Program-made: the position numbers and the translations under genes
Assembly: GCA_035545895.1 (NCBI GenBank)
Contig: DASZXJ010000149.1
Location: forward strand, 7,205 to 71,204
Reading direction: 5' to 3'
From: DASZXJ01 sp035545895
Lineage (GTDB): Bacteria > Planctomycetota > Phycisphaerae > Tepidisphaerales > Tepidisphaeraceae
Length of the DNA stretch: 64,000 nt
Shown: one piece after another, positions 1 through 10,044 of the stretch
How positions within the stretch are numbered: position 1 is the stretch's first letter
How the letters are laid out: each line of letters opens with the position of its first letter
Notes under the pieces: model-generated
Seen by the model: only the letters and a program-made list of their open reading frames with translations
Told to the model about the DNA's origin: nothing
Databases searched by the model: none

Positions 1-1781
1 ACGGGCTGTAAATCAAGTTCGAGCTTGCCCTGACGAATGCGCGTGAGATCGAGCAGGTCGTCGATCAGGCGGGTTTCCAGCGCGACGTTTCGGCGGATCA
101 TTCCCACATCCTCGCGCAATTCATCGGGCAACCTGGGATGGCTTTCAAGCATTCCGACCACCGCAGTCACCGGCGTGAGCGGTGTGCGCAGTTCGTGGCT
201 GAGCATGGCGATGAAATGATCCTTGGCGCGGGTGGCGGCTTCGGCTTCGGCGCGGGCGGCCTCGGCGGCATCGCACGCTGCGCGAAGCGCTTCCTCGGCC
301 AATTTGCGGTCCGTGATGTCCACCGTCACCGCAACCCCGCCGATCACCGCGCCATTTTCGTCGCGCAGCGGCGCGCCGGATGCCTGCGCAAACCAGCGCT
401 TGCCTGTGGGAAGAATGACTTCGAGTTCCATCGGCGAGATTTCGCGATTTTCGCGCACCGCGCGCTGAAGAGGCAGGGAATCCGCGTCGATCGGCCGGCC
501 GTCCATGAAATACCGGAACTTCCGGCCCGCTTCATTGGGATCCGCCGCCGACGCCGAAAGATTATCTTCAGGCTTGATCTCAAACTGCGCCATCACCGCA
601 GGATTGCCCTTGATATCCTGGCAGGTGGTGTCGTTGGAAAAGCTGACTCCCACAGGCACGGCGTTCATCAGCGCGAGCAGACGCTGATTGAGCCGGGTCA
701 ATTCCAGCTCTCGCTGGCGCAACATCGTTTCAGTGATCTTGTGCTGAGAGAAATCACGGAAGACCAGCACGACGCCTCTGATTTCGCCGCCAACCCGGCG
801 AATTGGCGCGCCGCTGTCATCGATCGGCGTTTCAGTTCCATCTTTGGAGATCAGGATCGTGTGATTCGCCAGCCCGACGACCATTCCCAGTCGCAGAACT
901 TTTTCAACCGGATTTTCCACCGGCAGGCGCGTGCTTTCGTTGACGATTCGAAAGACGGTTGAGAGAGGCTGGCCCGTCGCGGAATCCGCGGTCCATCCCG
1001 TCAGCCGCTGCGCTTCGGCATTGATGAAATCAATTTGCCCGCGCATATTGGTGACGATCACGGCGTCGCCGATGCTGGCGAGCGTGACCGAGAGCCATTC
1101 GCGCTGCAGTTCTCGCTCATCGATGGCGGCCTCACGCTGGGCGATCGCGCCCGCCAATCGTCGATACGCCCAGACCAGAAATGTCAGATTCGCCAAGGCT
1201 GTCAAAACGAACACCGTATTGCGCGCCAGTGTCGCCCAGCGCAGTTGATCGGTGGCCGCTTTGAATTCGACCTGTTCCCGCGACTCGATCAGGCCGACTT
1301 GATCGCGGATCGAATCCATCAGTTGTTTGCCTTGATTCGAACGAACCAGCGTGTTCGCCGCTTCAGCTCCCTGCTCGCGGCGAACTTTGATGGTGCTTTC
1401 CAGCTCCGCGAGTTTCCCTCCGACCGCCTCGATCAATTTTGCAACTGGTTCGGCCGGAAGTTCGCCGGCCTCGGCGAGCGAGCGCAGCCCCTCGAGCTGC
1501 CCGCGCACGCTGGCCTGGGATTTGTTGTAGGGGTCAAGATAGGGTTCTTCGCCGGTGAGCAAATAGCCGCGCTGACCGGTTTCGGCGTCCTTGATCGTGG
1601 ACAAGAATTGCTCAAGCCGCTGGAGAATGGCTTGTTTGTTGGTTAATTCGATGTTGCTTTGAAGGGCGATGTTTCCCGCGACATAGGTAAACAGGATGCT
1701 GACCACCAGCAACGCCGCAGCCGCCAGAAACACAACCGTCACCCCCGGGCGGCCATGGTTCATGGTTTCCGTCTTGGCCAT
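1..1781 (-). CDS. CHASE3-PAS-PAS sensor histidine kinase (3' end outside window)
   Basis: Membrane sensor kinase truncated by the left window edge; at least 593 residues are visible. The reverse strand reads MAKTETMNHG, a transmembrane helix (about residues 15-35), a CHASE3 sensor region with the typical DAETGQRGYLLTG motif, a second helix (about 187-207), two PAS domains (about 225-347 and 364-487) and a HisKA dimerisation domain with H-box MLSHELRTPL (His near residue 529). The ATPase domain must lie beyond position 1. The ATG at 1781 is preceded by GGGAG. The role, autophosphorylation of the His and transfer to an unknown response regulator, follows from the family; the ligand is unknown. 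No partner regulator is visible. Confidence 0.9.
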   Translation of the reverse strand, partial: MAKTETMNHGRPGVTVVFLAAAALLVVSILFTYVAGNIALQSNIELTNKQAILQRLEQFLSTIKDAETGQRGYLLTGEEPYLDPYNKSQASVRGQLEGLRSLAEAGELPAEPVAKLIEAVGGKLAELESTIKVRREQGAEAANTLVRSNQGKQLMDSIRDQVGLIESREQVEFKAATDQLRWATLARNTVFVLTALANLTFLVWAYRRLAGAIAQREAAIDERELQREWLSVTLASIGDAVIVTNMRGQIDFINAEAQRLTGWTADSATGQPLSTVFRIVNESTRLPVENPVEKVLRLGMVVGLANHTILISKDGTETPIDDSGAPIRRVGGEIRGVVLVFRDFSQHKITETMLRQRELELTRLNQRLLALMNAVPVGVSFSNDTTCQDIKGNPAVMAQFEIKPEDNLSASAADPNEAGRKFRYFMDGRPIDADSLPLQRAVRENREISPMELEVILPTGKRWFAQASGAPLRDENGAVIGGVAVTVDITDRKLAEEALRAACDAAEAARAEAEAATRAKDHFIAMLSHELRTPLTPVTAVVGMLESHPRLPDELREDVGMIRRNVALETRLIDDLLDLTRIRQGKLELDLQP

Positions 1782-1983
1782 TCTTCATTCTCCCGATGCA
1801 CGAATCTTCTAACCTTGTTGACCAACGATCCATCGAAGCAGTCTGAGATTATAGGGGATGGTAGGCCTTTTGAGGCATGCGCTGATAGTCGCTGGCGCAA
1901 CAAAATGGCGAAGACCGCGTACAGCAGAATTGTACCGTGGTGAACACGCCCGCGCTAGGCCAAAAAACGGCGGGGATGCAACC

Positions 1984-3960
1984 TCAAACCCGGCCTTCGA
2001 CGGCGGCGAGTTGATCGATGAGATCGCCGTGGACTGAATCGCGACCCAGGCCGCCGTTGATGACATCCATGGCGCCATCCTGGCCGTTGATGGTGTCGTT
2101 GCCGGCGCCGCCGGAGACGAAATCCGTACCGGTGCCGGAATCGATGTGGTCGTTTCCGTTGCCCCCGAGAATGCTGTCGTTGCCGGCCTCGCCGTAGATG
2201 ATGTCATTCTGGCTGCCGCCGAGAATGGTATCGCCGCTGTCGCCGCCGTAGATGCGATCCACGCCATTGCCGCCGTCGATGTAATCGGTGCCGACATCGC
2301 CGTAGAGCACATCGTTGCCGACCTCACCGAAGACCATGTCGTTGCCGGCGTCGGCGGTGAGCGTGTCGTTGCCCGAGCCGCCGACGAGCGTGTCATTGCC
2401 GGCTGCTCCCATGAGGCGCGTGGGGATAAATATTCCGCCGTAGCGTTCGTTGACCACGAGCGAATCATCGCCATCCAGGCCGTAAACCAGGATTCGTTGA
2501 ACGTTCGAGAGCACGAACTTATAGAGCGTGCCGTTGACGGTGACCATCAAACGATCGGCGATGCTCGCCGCCTGGTTCATCCGGATGACATCGTTGCCGG
2601 TTGTGCCGGCGACTCGAAGCGTGCGATCGCCGCCCAGCACCGCCGCGGGCGGTGGAGTGGGGTCGGGGTCATCCGGCGGCGGATCCACGACTGGCGGAGG
2701 ATCGACCACCGGAGGGGGATCGCCCGTGCCGGAACTGATCTTGACCGATTGCTGGCTATACGCATATCGCACGTGACCCTGCGCATCGGTGACTTTGGCG
2801 ACGATGTAATATGTGCCCGGCGATACGCCACTGGCTACAACCGAAGTTTGCCCGGAGTTTACGGCACTTGATGCTTCAAAATTCGACCCGCCGATCGAAC
2901 CGGACGCATTGTCGTTGTACGGGTTCTTGTCCTTGTCCAGGAAGAACGACACGTGCGAGTTGCTGTCACGGTCTTGCTGAATGTAGTGAACTTGGAAGAT
3001 TTCGTCAGCGGCAAATGTCGTCTTGCCCACGACGGCCACATCGGAAATATTGGCCCACTGCGCATCAACCACGGTGGTGGGGAATCGTTCGCCGCTGCCA
3101 CCGGACGCGGCCCAGACTCCTTCGAGCGGTCGCGCCGCGCCGACGATTGAAGAATAAATAAATCCGGTTTGATCGCGTGCCGGCCGGCCATCGACGCCAT
3201 ACCAATCCGTATGGATCGGCCCTTCGCCGCCATTCGTGCTGTTGACGTCGATTGTTCCGTTATAATAACCCGACGGTGCGAGATGACCTTTCGCATCGTA
3301 GCCGGCGTGGTCGGCGTTGAGGAATTGAAGGTTGACATTGTACGCGCCGGGAACCGGCTCCCCGTTGGAATCGGTGTTGGTCGGATCGTTGTCGGTTCGC
3401 CAGTAATTGTCGGCAAACGCGACATTGTCATAAACCAGCGGCGGCGGGTCCTGCATGACGGGAATCGGATGCGGATCGAGATAAGTCTCGTGGTCGACCC
3501 ATATGCCATTGTTTCCCAAGGCATGGGCCAGTTCGTCCATCAGGGCCGTGCCGCGGCTGAGGGACATGAGGTGCATGGGCAATTCGGCCAGGCGCACCCC
3601 ATCAATGATGGTATTTTCCATCGCGCCGGCAATGACACGACCGGTGTAATTCAATTGAAAATCGGGGTCGGTATCGATATCCAGCCAATCGACGAGCAAA
3701 ATAAATTCGCCGCTGGAAGTAGAGTGAGGCGTGGCCGTGCCGGCAACGTGCGAATAATTTTTTACTTCCAGGCCGTTTTCGCCGATGCCGATTTTGATGT
3801 AATATTCAGCGACCTGCGACGCCCCGCCGAGGCGCGCCATGATGTCCTTGGATGCCTGATCCATGAACCCCGCAAGGTGGCCATTCCATCCGTGGGTCAG
3901 GACCGTCACTCCTGCAAGCAGGCGTCGGGGTTCCAAATGATCGATAAGCGGTCGCGTCAT
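1984..3960 (-). CDS. Secreted LEPR-xLL protein: hydrolase-like domain plus RTX calcium-binding repeats
   Basis: 658 residues. The N-terminus has LEPRRLLAG (residues 9-17), a planctomycetal export-associated signature. An alpha/beta-hydrolase-like region follows, starting VTVLTHGWNGHL and carrying a candidate nucleophile elbow SLSRGT and a candidate His in NADHAGYDAKGHL. A proline/aspartate linker (PPPVVDPPP repeated, about residues 410-435) leads to a C-terminal run of hemolysin-type GGxGxD nonapeptides (about 520-640), which in this family bind calcium outside the cell. The first 400 residues closely match the neighbouring gene at 4128-7253. Substrate unknown; a lipase or esterase activity is only an inference from the fold. 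Confidence 0.82.
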   Translation of the reverse strand: MTRPLIDHLEPRRLLAGVTVLTHGWNGHLAGFMDQASKDIMARLGGASQVAEYYIKIGIGENGLEVKNYSHVAGTATPHSTSSGEFILLVDWLDIDTDPDFQLNYTGRVIAGAMENTIIDGVRLAELPMHLMSLSRGTALMDELAHALGNNGIWVDHETYLDPHPIPVMQDPPPLVYDNVAFADNYWRTDNDPTNTDSNGEPVPGAYNVNLQFLNADHAGYDAKGHLAPSGYYNGTIDVNSTNGGEGPIHTDWYGVDGRPARDQTGFIYSSIVGAARPLEGVWAASGGSGERFPTTVVDAQWANISDVAVVGKTTFAADEIFQVHYIQQDRDSNSHVSFFLDKDKNPYNDNASGSIGGSNFEASSAVNSGQTSVVASGVSPGTYYIVAKVTDAQGHVRYAYSQQSVKISSGTGDPPPVVDPPPVVDPPPDDPDPTPPPAAVLGGDRTLRVAGTTGNDVIRMNQAASIADRLMVTVNGTLYKFVLSNVQRILVYGLDGDDSLVVNERYGGIFIPTRLMGAAGNDTLVGGSGNDTLTADAGNDMVFGEVGNDVLYGDVGTDYIDGGNGVDRIYGGDSGDTILGGSQNDIIYGEAGNDSILGGNGNDHIDSGTGTDFVSGGAGNDTINGQDGAMDVINGGLGRDSVHGDLIDQLAAVEGRV

Positions 3961-4127
3961 AACGGGTCACACATATAGCGTCGTAACTGTTAAATGAAAA
4001 ATTACAGGAACCTATGCCTTTGGGCAAAACAAACGGTTTATAACGTCCAGCAGCAGGATCATTGAATCCTGTTTGAGATGATTGCACACGAATTTGAGGT
4101 GGTCAACCCTAAGGAAGTTCTTGATAA

Positions 4128-7100
4128 TCAGCTAAGGAGTTTTGCCCCCGCCCAGTCGGCGTGGTCATAATCGCTGTTATCGCCCGAATTTGTCACTACA
4201 AGCCTCAAAACCAACTTGCCTTGGACGTTGAGATTAACAGTTTGCGTGGCGCTGCTGCCATTCATGATTCCGCTGTCAAAAACCTTTATGCCATCCAAGT
4301 AAACCTGGAAAACGACCGTGCCGTTTCCGCCGACTTCATCGTCGACGCCGATGTCCGAAGTAAACTGGGAATATTGGCTATTGAGATTGAAGCTTAAATC
4401 TGAATTGGCATGTATGCCGATGCCCTTGGCGTAGGTTATGCCGTTGAGCGTGATGGTGTGACCATCACCTGTCGCCTGTTCGCCGTTGCTTTTGTCTTTT
4501 TCATACGATCCCCAGCCATTGGATGCCGAGGTTGGAGTCAGGTCGCTGAGGTACGTCGTGTTGATCACCGGCGTAGTGATGTTCTGTTCATTGGACGGCG
4601 AGGCGGAATCTCCACCGGTGTTCGTCGCAAAGACTCGATAGAAATAATTGCTGGACGATGCGAACGGACCGGAATCGAAGAAGTTGAATGTAGTGGCTGA
4701 AACCGTGCCAACAGAAGCATATGTTCCACCGGTACCAAGCTTGCGTTCAATTCGGAAGCCGGTTTGATCGCCGGCCGAGTCGGTCCAGGTCAGATCAACT
4801 TTATTTGTGCTGTTGTTGTAATTTGCAATGAGATTAGTCGGTGCCGCAGGAGGAGAAGAGGGTTGCCCCTGAACCAGTCGCGCGCCGGCCCAATCAGCGT
4901 GATCGTTGGCATTGCCGTCGCCACCGTCGGTGACGACCAGCCGCAATGTTATCACACCGGTGACATTGAGATTGATTGATTGCGTCGCGCTGCTGTTATT
5001 TATCGTGCCGCTGTCGTATGCCTTCACACCATCTAGGTAAACCTGGAAGCTCGCGGAACCTCCCGTACCTTTTTCATCATCCAGACCAACATCGGAAAGG
5101 AACTGAATGTACTTGTTGTTCAAATTGAAGCTGATATCGGACGGCGCATGCACGCCCAAGCCTTTGGCATAAGTAACGCCGTTGAGCGTGATCGTTTTTC
5201 CATCACCGGCAGGCTGCTCGCCGTTGCTCATGTCCTTTTCAAAGGGCCCATAGCCATTGCTGGCGGAAGTGGGCGTGAGACTGCTCAGATATGTGTACTG
5301 GGGTGCCGCGGGAACAACCGAGATTTCGTTGGAAAACGCCGATGGGCCGCCAGTATTGTAGGCAAAAACGTGATAGTAATAGGTCGTACCGTTAACAGCA
5401 GAGCTGTCGATGAAACTGCTCGCCGTCGCGCCGACATCCCTGATCGTTGCATACGTTCCACCCGCGCCGGTCTTACGTTCGATTTTAAAGCCGTTCTGAT
5501 TGCTGAGTGGTTCAGACCAATTGAGCGTCACCTGATTGGCAGAGATCTGAGGAGCTAGCAAAGTTGGCGCTGTGGGCACGGCGGCTGGCGAGGTTTGCAA
5601 CAGGCGAGCACCCGCCCAGTCGGCATGATCGTTGTCCGCGCCATCGCCGCCGTTGGTCACAACCAGGCGCAACGTATTCACGCCTGCCACGCTGAGATTG
5701 ACCGTCTTTGAAGAGTCGCTGCCCTTCATTATTCCGCTGTCATATGACTTCACGCCATCGAGATAAACCTGGAATATGACGCTCCCGCCGCCGCCTTTTT
5801 CATCATCGACGCCGATGTCGGAGATGAATTGCGTGTATTGCTTGCTGAGATTGTAAGAGATGTCAGACGCAGCATGGACGCCCAGACCCTTTGAATAAGT
5901 CGTGCCATTGATCGTCAGGGTATGTCCATCTCCGGCGGCGGATTCACCATTGCTTTTATCTTTTTCGTATGGCCCGTAACCATTGCTTGCGGACGTTGGC
6001 GTCAGATCGCTGACGTACGTGGCCGGCCCGGTAATCGTGATCTGCCGTCCGTAGGAATAACGCACATGGCCCTGTCCATCGCTTACCTGGGCGGCGAGCC
6101 AGTAGGTTCCAGGCGCTGTGCCATCCGTTGCGCCGGCGGTTTGGCCAGCAACAACGGAATTCGACGCGCCCAAAACTGACGAGCCCAGAATGTGCGCGTA
6201 ATTGTTGTTATATGGGTTGCGATCGTTATCGAGATAAAACGTCGCGTTAAACGAGCTGTCGCGATCCTGCTCAAGATAATTCAATTGCAGTGGACCACCA
6301 GCGGCAAATGTGCTGCCGCCTGCGGCTGCCAAATCGGTGAGGTTTGCCCATTGGTCGCCGGTTGGAACGGTCGCCATGCGCGCGCCGGTTCCGCCCGAAG
6401 GAGCCCACACACCGCTTAATGGTCGCGGTCCGCCGACAATGCTCGAATAGTAAAATCCAGTTTGATCGCGTGCGGGGTGACCGTTGGTGCCGTACCAGTC
6501 TGTATAGATCGGTCCTTCACCGCCGCTGGTGCTGTTCAAATCGATCGTGCCGTTGTAATAGCCCGACGGAGCCAGATGGCCCTTGGCGTCATAGCCCGCA
6601 TGTTCGGCGTTGAGCCATTGAACGTTGAGGTTGTAAGCGCCGTTCACCGGCTCGCCATTTGAATCGGTGTTGTTGGGGTCGTTGTCTGTCCGCCAGTAAT
6701 TGTCGGCAAAAGCCACGTTGTCATAGACAATCGGCGGCGGATCCTGCATCACGGCGATGGGATGTGGATCCAGATAGGTGACCTGATCGACCCATATGCC
6801 ATTGTTACCAAGGGCGTGCGCGATCTCATCGTCAATCACGGTGCCGCGACTCAAAGACGCAAGGTGCATCGGCAATTCTGCCATACGAATCCCGTCGATC
6901 GTCACGTTCTCTATCGCGGCAGCAAAAGTTCGACCAATGTAATCGGCTTTGTAACTCGCGTTGGTGTCAATATCGAGCCAGTCCAATAAAAGAACAATCT
7001 CGCCACTGCGACTGGATTGCGGCGTCGCTGTGCCGGCGACGTGGGAGAAATCTTTAACTTCAAGCCCATTGGCTCCGATGCCGATTTTGAGCTTATATTC

Positions 7101-7253
7101 GGCAACTTCCGAAGGCCCGCCCATGCGATTGGTGATGTCTTTTGCAGCCTGATCCATGAAACCGGAGAGGTGACCGTTCCAGCCATGAGTCAAAAGCGTC
7201 ACGCCTGCCAATAGCGTACGCCGTTCCAACGTTTCAACAGATGGGATGTGCAT
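4128..7253 (-). CDS. Secreted LEPR-xLL protein: hydrolase-like domain plus three NPCBM and two Fn3 modules
   Basis: 1041 residues when started at the ATG at 7253, which sits just after GGAG and places the signature ETLERRTLLAG at the N-terminus as in the paralogue; an in-frame start at 7481 would add 76 unlikely residues. After the hydrolase-like half (THGWNGHLSGFMDQ, SLSRGTVID) come NPCBM carbohydrate-binding-like modules at about residues 411-551, 654-794 and 897-1041, each opening with YLSDLTPTSASNG or a close variant and ending HADWAGA. They are separated by fibronectin III domains (about 558-651 and 801-894). Probably an extracellular polysaccharide-associated enzyme or adhesin. It is a tandem paralogue of the 1984-3960 gene with a different C-terminal half. 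Confidence 0.82.
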   Translation of the reverse strand: MHIPSVETLERRTLLAGVTLLTHGWNGHLSGFMDQAAKDITNRMGGPSEVAEYKLKIGIGANGLEVKDFSHVAGTATPQSSRSGEIVLLLDWLDIDTNASYKADYIGRTFAAAIENVTIDGIRMAELPMHLASLSRGTVIDDEIAHALGNNGIWVDQVTYLDPHPIAVMQDPPPIVYDNVAFADNYWRTDNDPNNTDSNGEPVNGAYNLNVQWLNAEHAGYDAKGHLAPSGYYNGTIDLNSTSGGEGPIYTDWYGTNGHPARDQTGFYYSSIVGGPRPLSGVWAPSGGTGARMATVPTGDQWANLTDLAAAGGSTFAAGGPLQLNYLEQDRDSSFNATFYLDNDRNPYNNNYAHILGSSVLGASNSVVAGQTAGATDGTAPGTYWLAAQVSDGQGHVRYSYGRQITITGPATYVSDLTPTSASNGYGPYEKDKSNGESAAGDGHTLTINGTTYSKGLGVHAASDISYNLSKQYTQFISDIGVDDEKGGGGSVIFQVYLDGVKSYDSGIMKGSDSSKTVNLSVAGVNTLRLVVTNGGDGADNDHADWAGARLLQTSPAAVPTAPTLLAPQISANQVTLNWSEPLSNQNGFKIERKTGAGGTYATIRDVGATASSFIDSSAVNGTTYYYHVFAYNTGGPSAFSNEISVVPAAPQYTYLSSLTPTSASNGYGPFEKDMSNGEQPAGDGKTITLNGVTYAKGLGVHAPSDISFNLNNKYIQFLSDVGLDDEKGTGGSASFQVYLDGVKAYDSGTINNSSATQSINLNVTGVITLRLVVTDGGDGNANDHADWAGARLVQGQPSSPPAAPTNLIANYNNSTNKVDLTWTDSAGDQTGFRIERKLGTGGTYASVGTVSATTFNFFDSGPFASSSNYFYRVFATNTGGDSASPSNEQNITTPVINTTYLSDLTPTSASNGWGSYEKDKSNGEQATGDGHTITLNGITYAKGIGIHANSDLSFNLNSQYSQFTSDIGVDDEVGGNGTVVFQVYLDGIKVFDSGIMNGSSATQTVNLNVQGKLVLRLVVTNSGDNSDYDHADWAGAKLLS

Positions 7254-7561
7254 AATCTCCGCGATGTTTACTTCATCACATGCAAATAAATTGAAATAAC
7301 CGTACAAGTTATTCCAAAATGATTGTCGTATTCTGACAAATCTCGACTTGGTGGCCTTGCAGCAGTAGTGCAGGGCAACAACGGCGTGGATGCTCGCGCG
7401 GAACCCGTGGTCTGTCAACCTTAAAGATTGGCTATGTAACCCGGCATCATACCCTAAAGATGCAGGGATTCCCTGAGGCATTTCTCATGGTTACGACTGT
7501 CCTTTATTTGCCATTTTGATCGTGTTGACAGTCTCCCATCCCTGTTGACGATAAATGCAAC
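7254..7561. other. Divergent intergenic region
   Basis: Lies between the LEPR-xLL gene (leftward) and the acyltransferase gene (rightward). It contains a TTGACA at 7525-7530 pointing rightward, but no convincing -10 element at good spacing and no ribosome-binding site before the ATG at 7562. No RNA gene or repeat recognised. Confidence 0.4.
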
Positions 7562-8644
7562 ATGAGCATTGTTGGGTCACCTGAGCCGCTGGCACCGTCT
7601 AGGCGGAGCGATATTGAGGCGAAAGTGGAAGTTTCCGCTATACCCTCTGAGGCCGGTCTCGCTGAACCTCGAAACGAGACCATCGATATTTTCAGGCTAT
7701 TTGCCGCTGCCAGCGTTGTATTTATCCATGCTGTCCAATCCTCACAACTGGGTGATTTGCGCAATTTGGTGCGTTTTGCTGTGCCTTTTTATCTGTTTGC
7801 CTCGTTTTACTTTCAATCCCTGTCATTACGTCGCAACGCCGATCGAACGTTGAAACAATACATCTTGGGGCGCTTCAAGAGACTCTATCTGCCCTTCCTG
7901 GCGTGGAGCGCAATTTACCTGATCGTTCGAGACGTTGAGCGTGTCGAGATATGGCATCTGTCGCCTGTGGAATTGACACCGGCCTTACTCTGGAAGGGAA
8001 GCGAATATCACCTGTGGTTCCTGCCGTTTCTGCTGGCGGGGTCCGCAATATTGGCCACGATTAATATGAAGGTTCTGCAGCCTAACCGCTCCTGGCGATG
8101 GCCCTTGATCGTAACAGCGGTGGCGGCGGGCCTGGCGATGACACAAATACCCATGCCTTCCGAGTGGTACGAGGCCTTTGATAATCCAAGTTTTGCTTAC
8201 GTCTGGTGGTGGAGGGGACTGCCGTCAGCTTGCTGGGCGATGGCATTCGCCTGGTTTATGACCATGGGACCCATCGTGCATTCTGTATCACCTGCATTGG
8301 GAAGTGCAGGCTTCATTTTGGCGGTTGCATGTAGCATTCAGCAGGCGTTATTTGGGATTCAACAAATTCCCCGGGCGCTTTCCGGATTTGGATGCATCTT
8401 GGCTGCACTCCCATCATGGCGCATCGCGAAATTATCAACCTTGGCCAAATTGGGGCGCTATGGTTACGGCGTTTACCTTTGCCACGTATTGCCGGTTGAA
8501 ACGCTTCATGCCGTTCTGGGTCGTATGCACATTACAGCATCAGTTGGGACCGATCTGCTGGGGTTTTTCATTAGCTTTGCCGCTTCGATCGCAATTGTGC
8601 GCACCCTGGCGCTATCACCACGACTGGCATGGCTTAACGGTTGA
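7562..8644 (+). CDS. Acyltransferase family 3 membrane protein
   Basis: 360 residues, rich in hydrophobic helices. After a polar N-terminal stretch of about 38 residues it has the hallmark opening NETIDIFRLFAAASVVFIHA, in which the family normally carries an R/D..R..A and a His used in O-acylation. The C-terminal helix YGYGVYLCHV is also typical. Family members transfer acyl groups to sugars of surface polysaccharides or peptidoglycan from the inner membrane. The substrate cannot be told from the sequence. There is no clear ribosome-binding site at the ATG, so the true start could be a little downstream. It ends 11 bases inside the convergent GT87 gene. Confidence 0.78.
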   Translation: MSIVGSPEPLAPSRRSDIEAKVEVSAIPSEAGLAEPRNETIDIFRLFAAASVVFIHAVQSSQLGDLRNLVRFAVPFYLFASFYFQSLSLRRNADRTLKQYILGRFKRLYLPFLAWSAIYLIVRDVERVEIWHLSPVELTPALLWKGSEYHLWFLPFLLAGSAILATINMKVLQPNRSWRWPLIVTAVAAGLAMTQIPMPSEWYEAFDNPSFAYVWWWRGLPSACWAMAFAWFMTMGPIVHSVSPALGSAGFILAVACSIQQALFGIQQIPRALSGFGCILAALPSWRIAKLSTLAKLGRYGYGVYLCHVLPVETLHAVLGRMHITASVGTDLLGFFISFAASIAIVRTLALSPRLAWLNG

Positions 8645-9917
8645 TTTCGATTGGCAAAGACTCCGTGGCTGAACGGTTAATGCCCGCCATCACGATGAGC
8701 AGGCCCACCGTTGTCGCAAGTAATCCCCACGCGTAGTGCGGCGCAATCAACGACTGCCACCAATCGGTCTTCGACGATTCGGTAATGATCGGCAGACGAT
8801 TGCCAAGTGATTTCACGATGTCGAAAGGGATCAAGAATAAACACATCGGCGCTAGCAGCAGAATCGTCTCGCGCCGGCGCGAGCCATCGCGCTCGGCCAG
8901 CGCCCATGCAAACGCAATCGTCAGCAGGGACGCATCATAAACGCGATGATAAACCGGCATGAGCGAAATCGCCGCCAAACAAGCCAATGCAGGCAGTTCA
9001 TTGCGAGCAGTTCGTGAGATGCCTCGCGGAAACCAAATCAAATAAGAAGCAATCAGAATCAACACGATGCAAACAACAAAACCTCGCAGCGTGAAATCGC
9101 TTAGTCCTGAGCTGACCAGGATAATCTTGAGATCGATGATTTCATCGCGAAACGGATTGGCCCAGCCGTAATCGTTGACCCCGCCAATCGCCCTGGTGGC
9201 CGCGACGTTGTGCGACCAGCCGGACATCCAGTCGATCTGCGAATACTTCATCCCAAGAAGTGCGATGGCGCCGATCAATCCGCCGACGAGCAGCGCCAGA
9301 CCGGCCACCCTGAACCGCCGCAGGAACAGATAATAGACAAAGAAAGTTCCGCCGATCTGCGGTTTCAGTGCGCACGCCAGTCCGATCAACAAGCCCGCGA
9401 ATATTTCGCGGTGGCGCGACGCGCACCAGACCGCGATGATGCACATTGAAATAGCGGGCAACGAAAGCTGCCCCGAGAGAATGCCAAACTGCAGCGGCGC
9501 TGATGCAATCGAAGCGCCGATCAATACGAGCAACCGCGCATCGCGACGATCCAGACCCGCCAGGTCGGCCAGCGCCATCAATTGCACCGTCAACAGCAAA
9601 ATGGTGAACACAAGCCAGATCACCATCGCCGGTGCCGCCGGAACGATCGCCAGCGGGATCATCATCACCAAGGAAGTCGGTGGATAAACGGGAGCAAAAT
9701 AGCTGACATCGCGATCGGTGAAGATTCCCGCAGTATGCCATGTAATCAGAACGCTCTGCAAATCATATGGATCGCCGCCATATGCCCAGGTGCGGGCGGC
9801 TGCGTGCACCGAGACGAAATCCCAGAGCGGTACATCATGGCGAATGCGTTGCGTGCCGCGAAATCCAAGCTGAATCAATCCAAAAATCAGAAATGCAATG
9901 CCCAGACATTTGCGCAT
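8634..9917 (-). CDS. GT87-family (DUF2029) membrane glycosyltransferase-like protein
   Basis: 427 residues with about ten hydrophobic segments. The N-terminus MRKCLGIAFLIFGLIQLGF is followed by DFVSVHAAARTWAYGGDPYD, the acidic, aromatic extracytoplasmic loop typical of polyprenyl-phosphate-mannose-dependent GT87 enzymes. PPTSLVMMIPLAI and LKPQIGGTFFVY later in the chain also fit the family. It likely transfers a mannose-type sugar from a lipid carrier to an envelope glycan; this is family knowledge, and the acceptor is unknown. Its 3' end overlaps the acyltransferase gene tail to tail, which suggests a shared envelope-glycan role but proves nothing. Confidence 0.75.
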   Translation of the reverse strand: MRKCLGIAFLIFGLIQLGFRGTQRIRHDVPLWDFVSVHAAARTWAYGGDPYDLQSVLITWHTAGIFTDRDVSYFAPVYPPTSLVMMIPLAIVPAAPAMVIWLVFTILLLTVQLMALADLAGLDRRDARLLVLIGASIASAPLQFGILSGQLSLPAISMCIIAVWCASRHREIFAGLLIGLACALKPQIGGTFFVYYLFLRRFRVAGLALLVGGLIGAIALLGMKYSQIDWMSGWSHNVAATRAIGGVNDYGWANPFRDEIIDLKIILVSSGLSDFTLRGFVVCIVLILIASYLIWFPRGISRTARNELPALACLAAISLMPVYHRVYDASLLTIAFAWALAERDGSRRRETILLLAPMCLFLIPFDIVKSLGNRLPIITESSKTDWWQSLIAPHYAWGLLATTVGLLIVMAGINRSATESLPIEINR

Positions 9918-10044
9918 GGATCGTCAACCTCGCAGGCACCACCCTATCCGCCGGTCAAAATATTTCTACTTCGACGTCAGGATTTGAATGGTTTGCAACT
10001 CGAGATTGGCCGGGCCAGAGTAATTTTCCTGCAGCCAGAATTTC

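Noticed and set aside
2010..2500. Possible tandem-repeat or CRISPR-like array
   Set aside because: The periodicity is the 27-base unit of RTX calcium repeats in a coding frame. No CRISPR array with constant repeats and unique spacers, and no cas gene, was seen anywhere.
2146..2871. Forward frame rich in Ala/Val across the RTX repeat region
   Set aside because: It is the complement of the GGxGxD repeats of the leftward gene, which explains its periodicity.
4128..6030. Three long direct repeats of about 730 bases, considered as a possible tandem duplication of DNA
   Set aside because: They correspond to NPCBM-Fn3 protein modules with diverged third positions, so this is old domain duplication within one gene.
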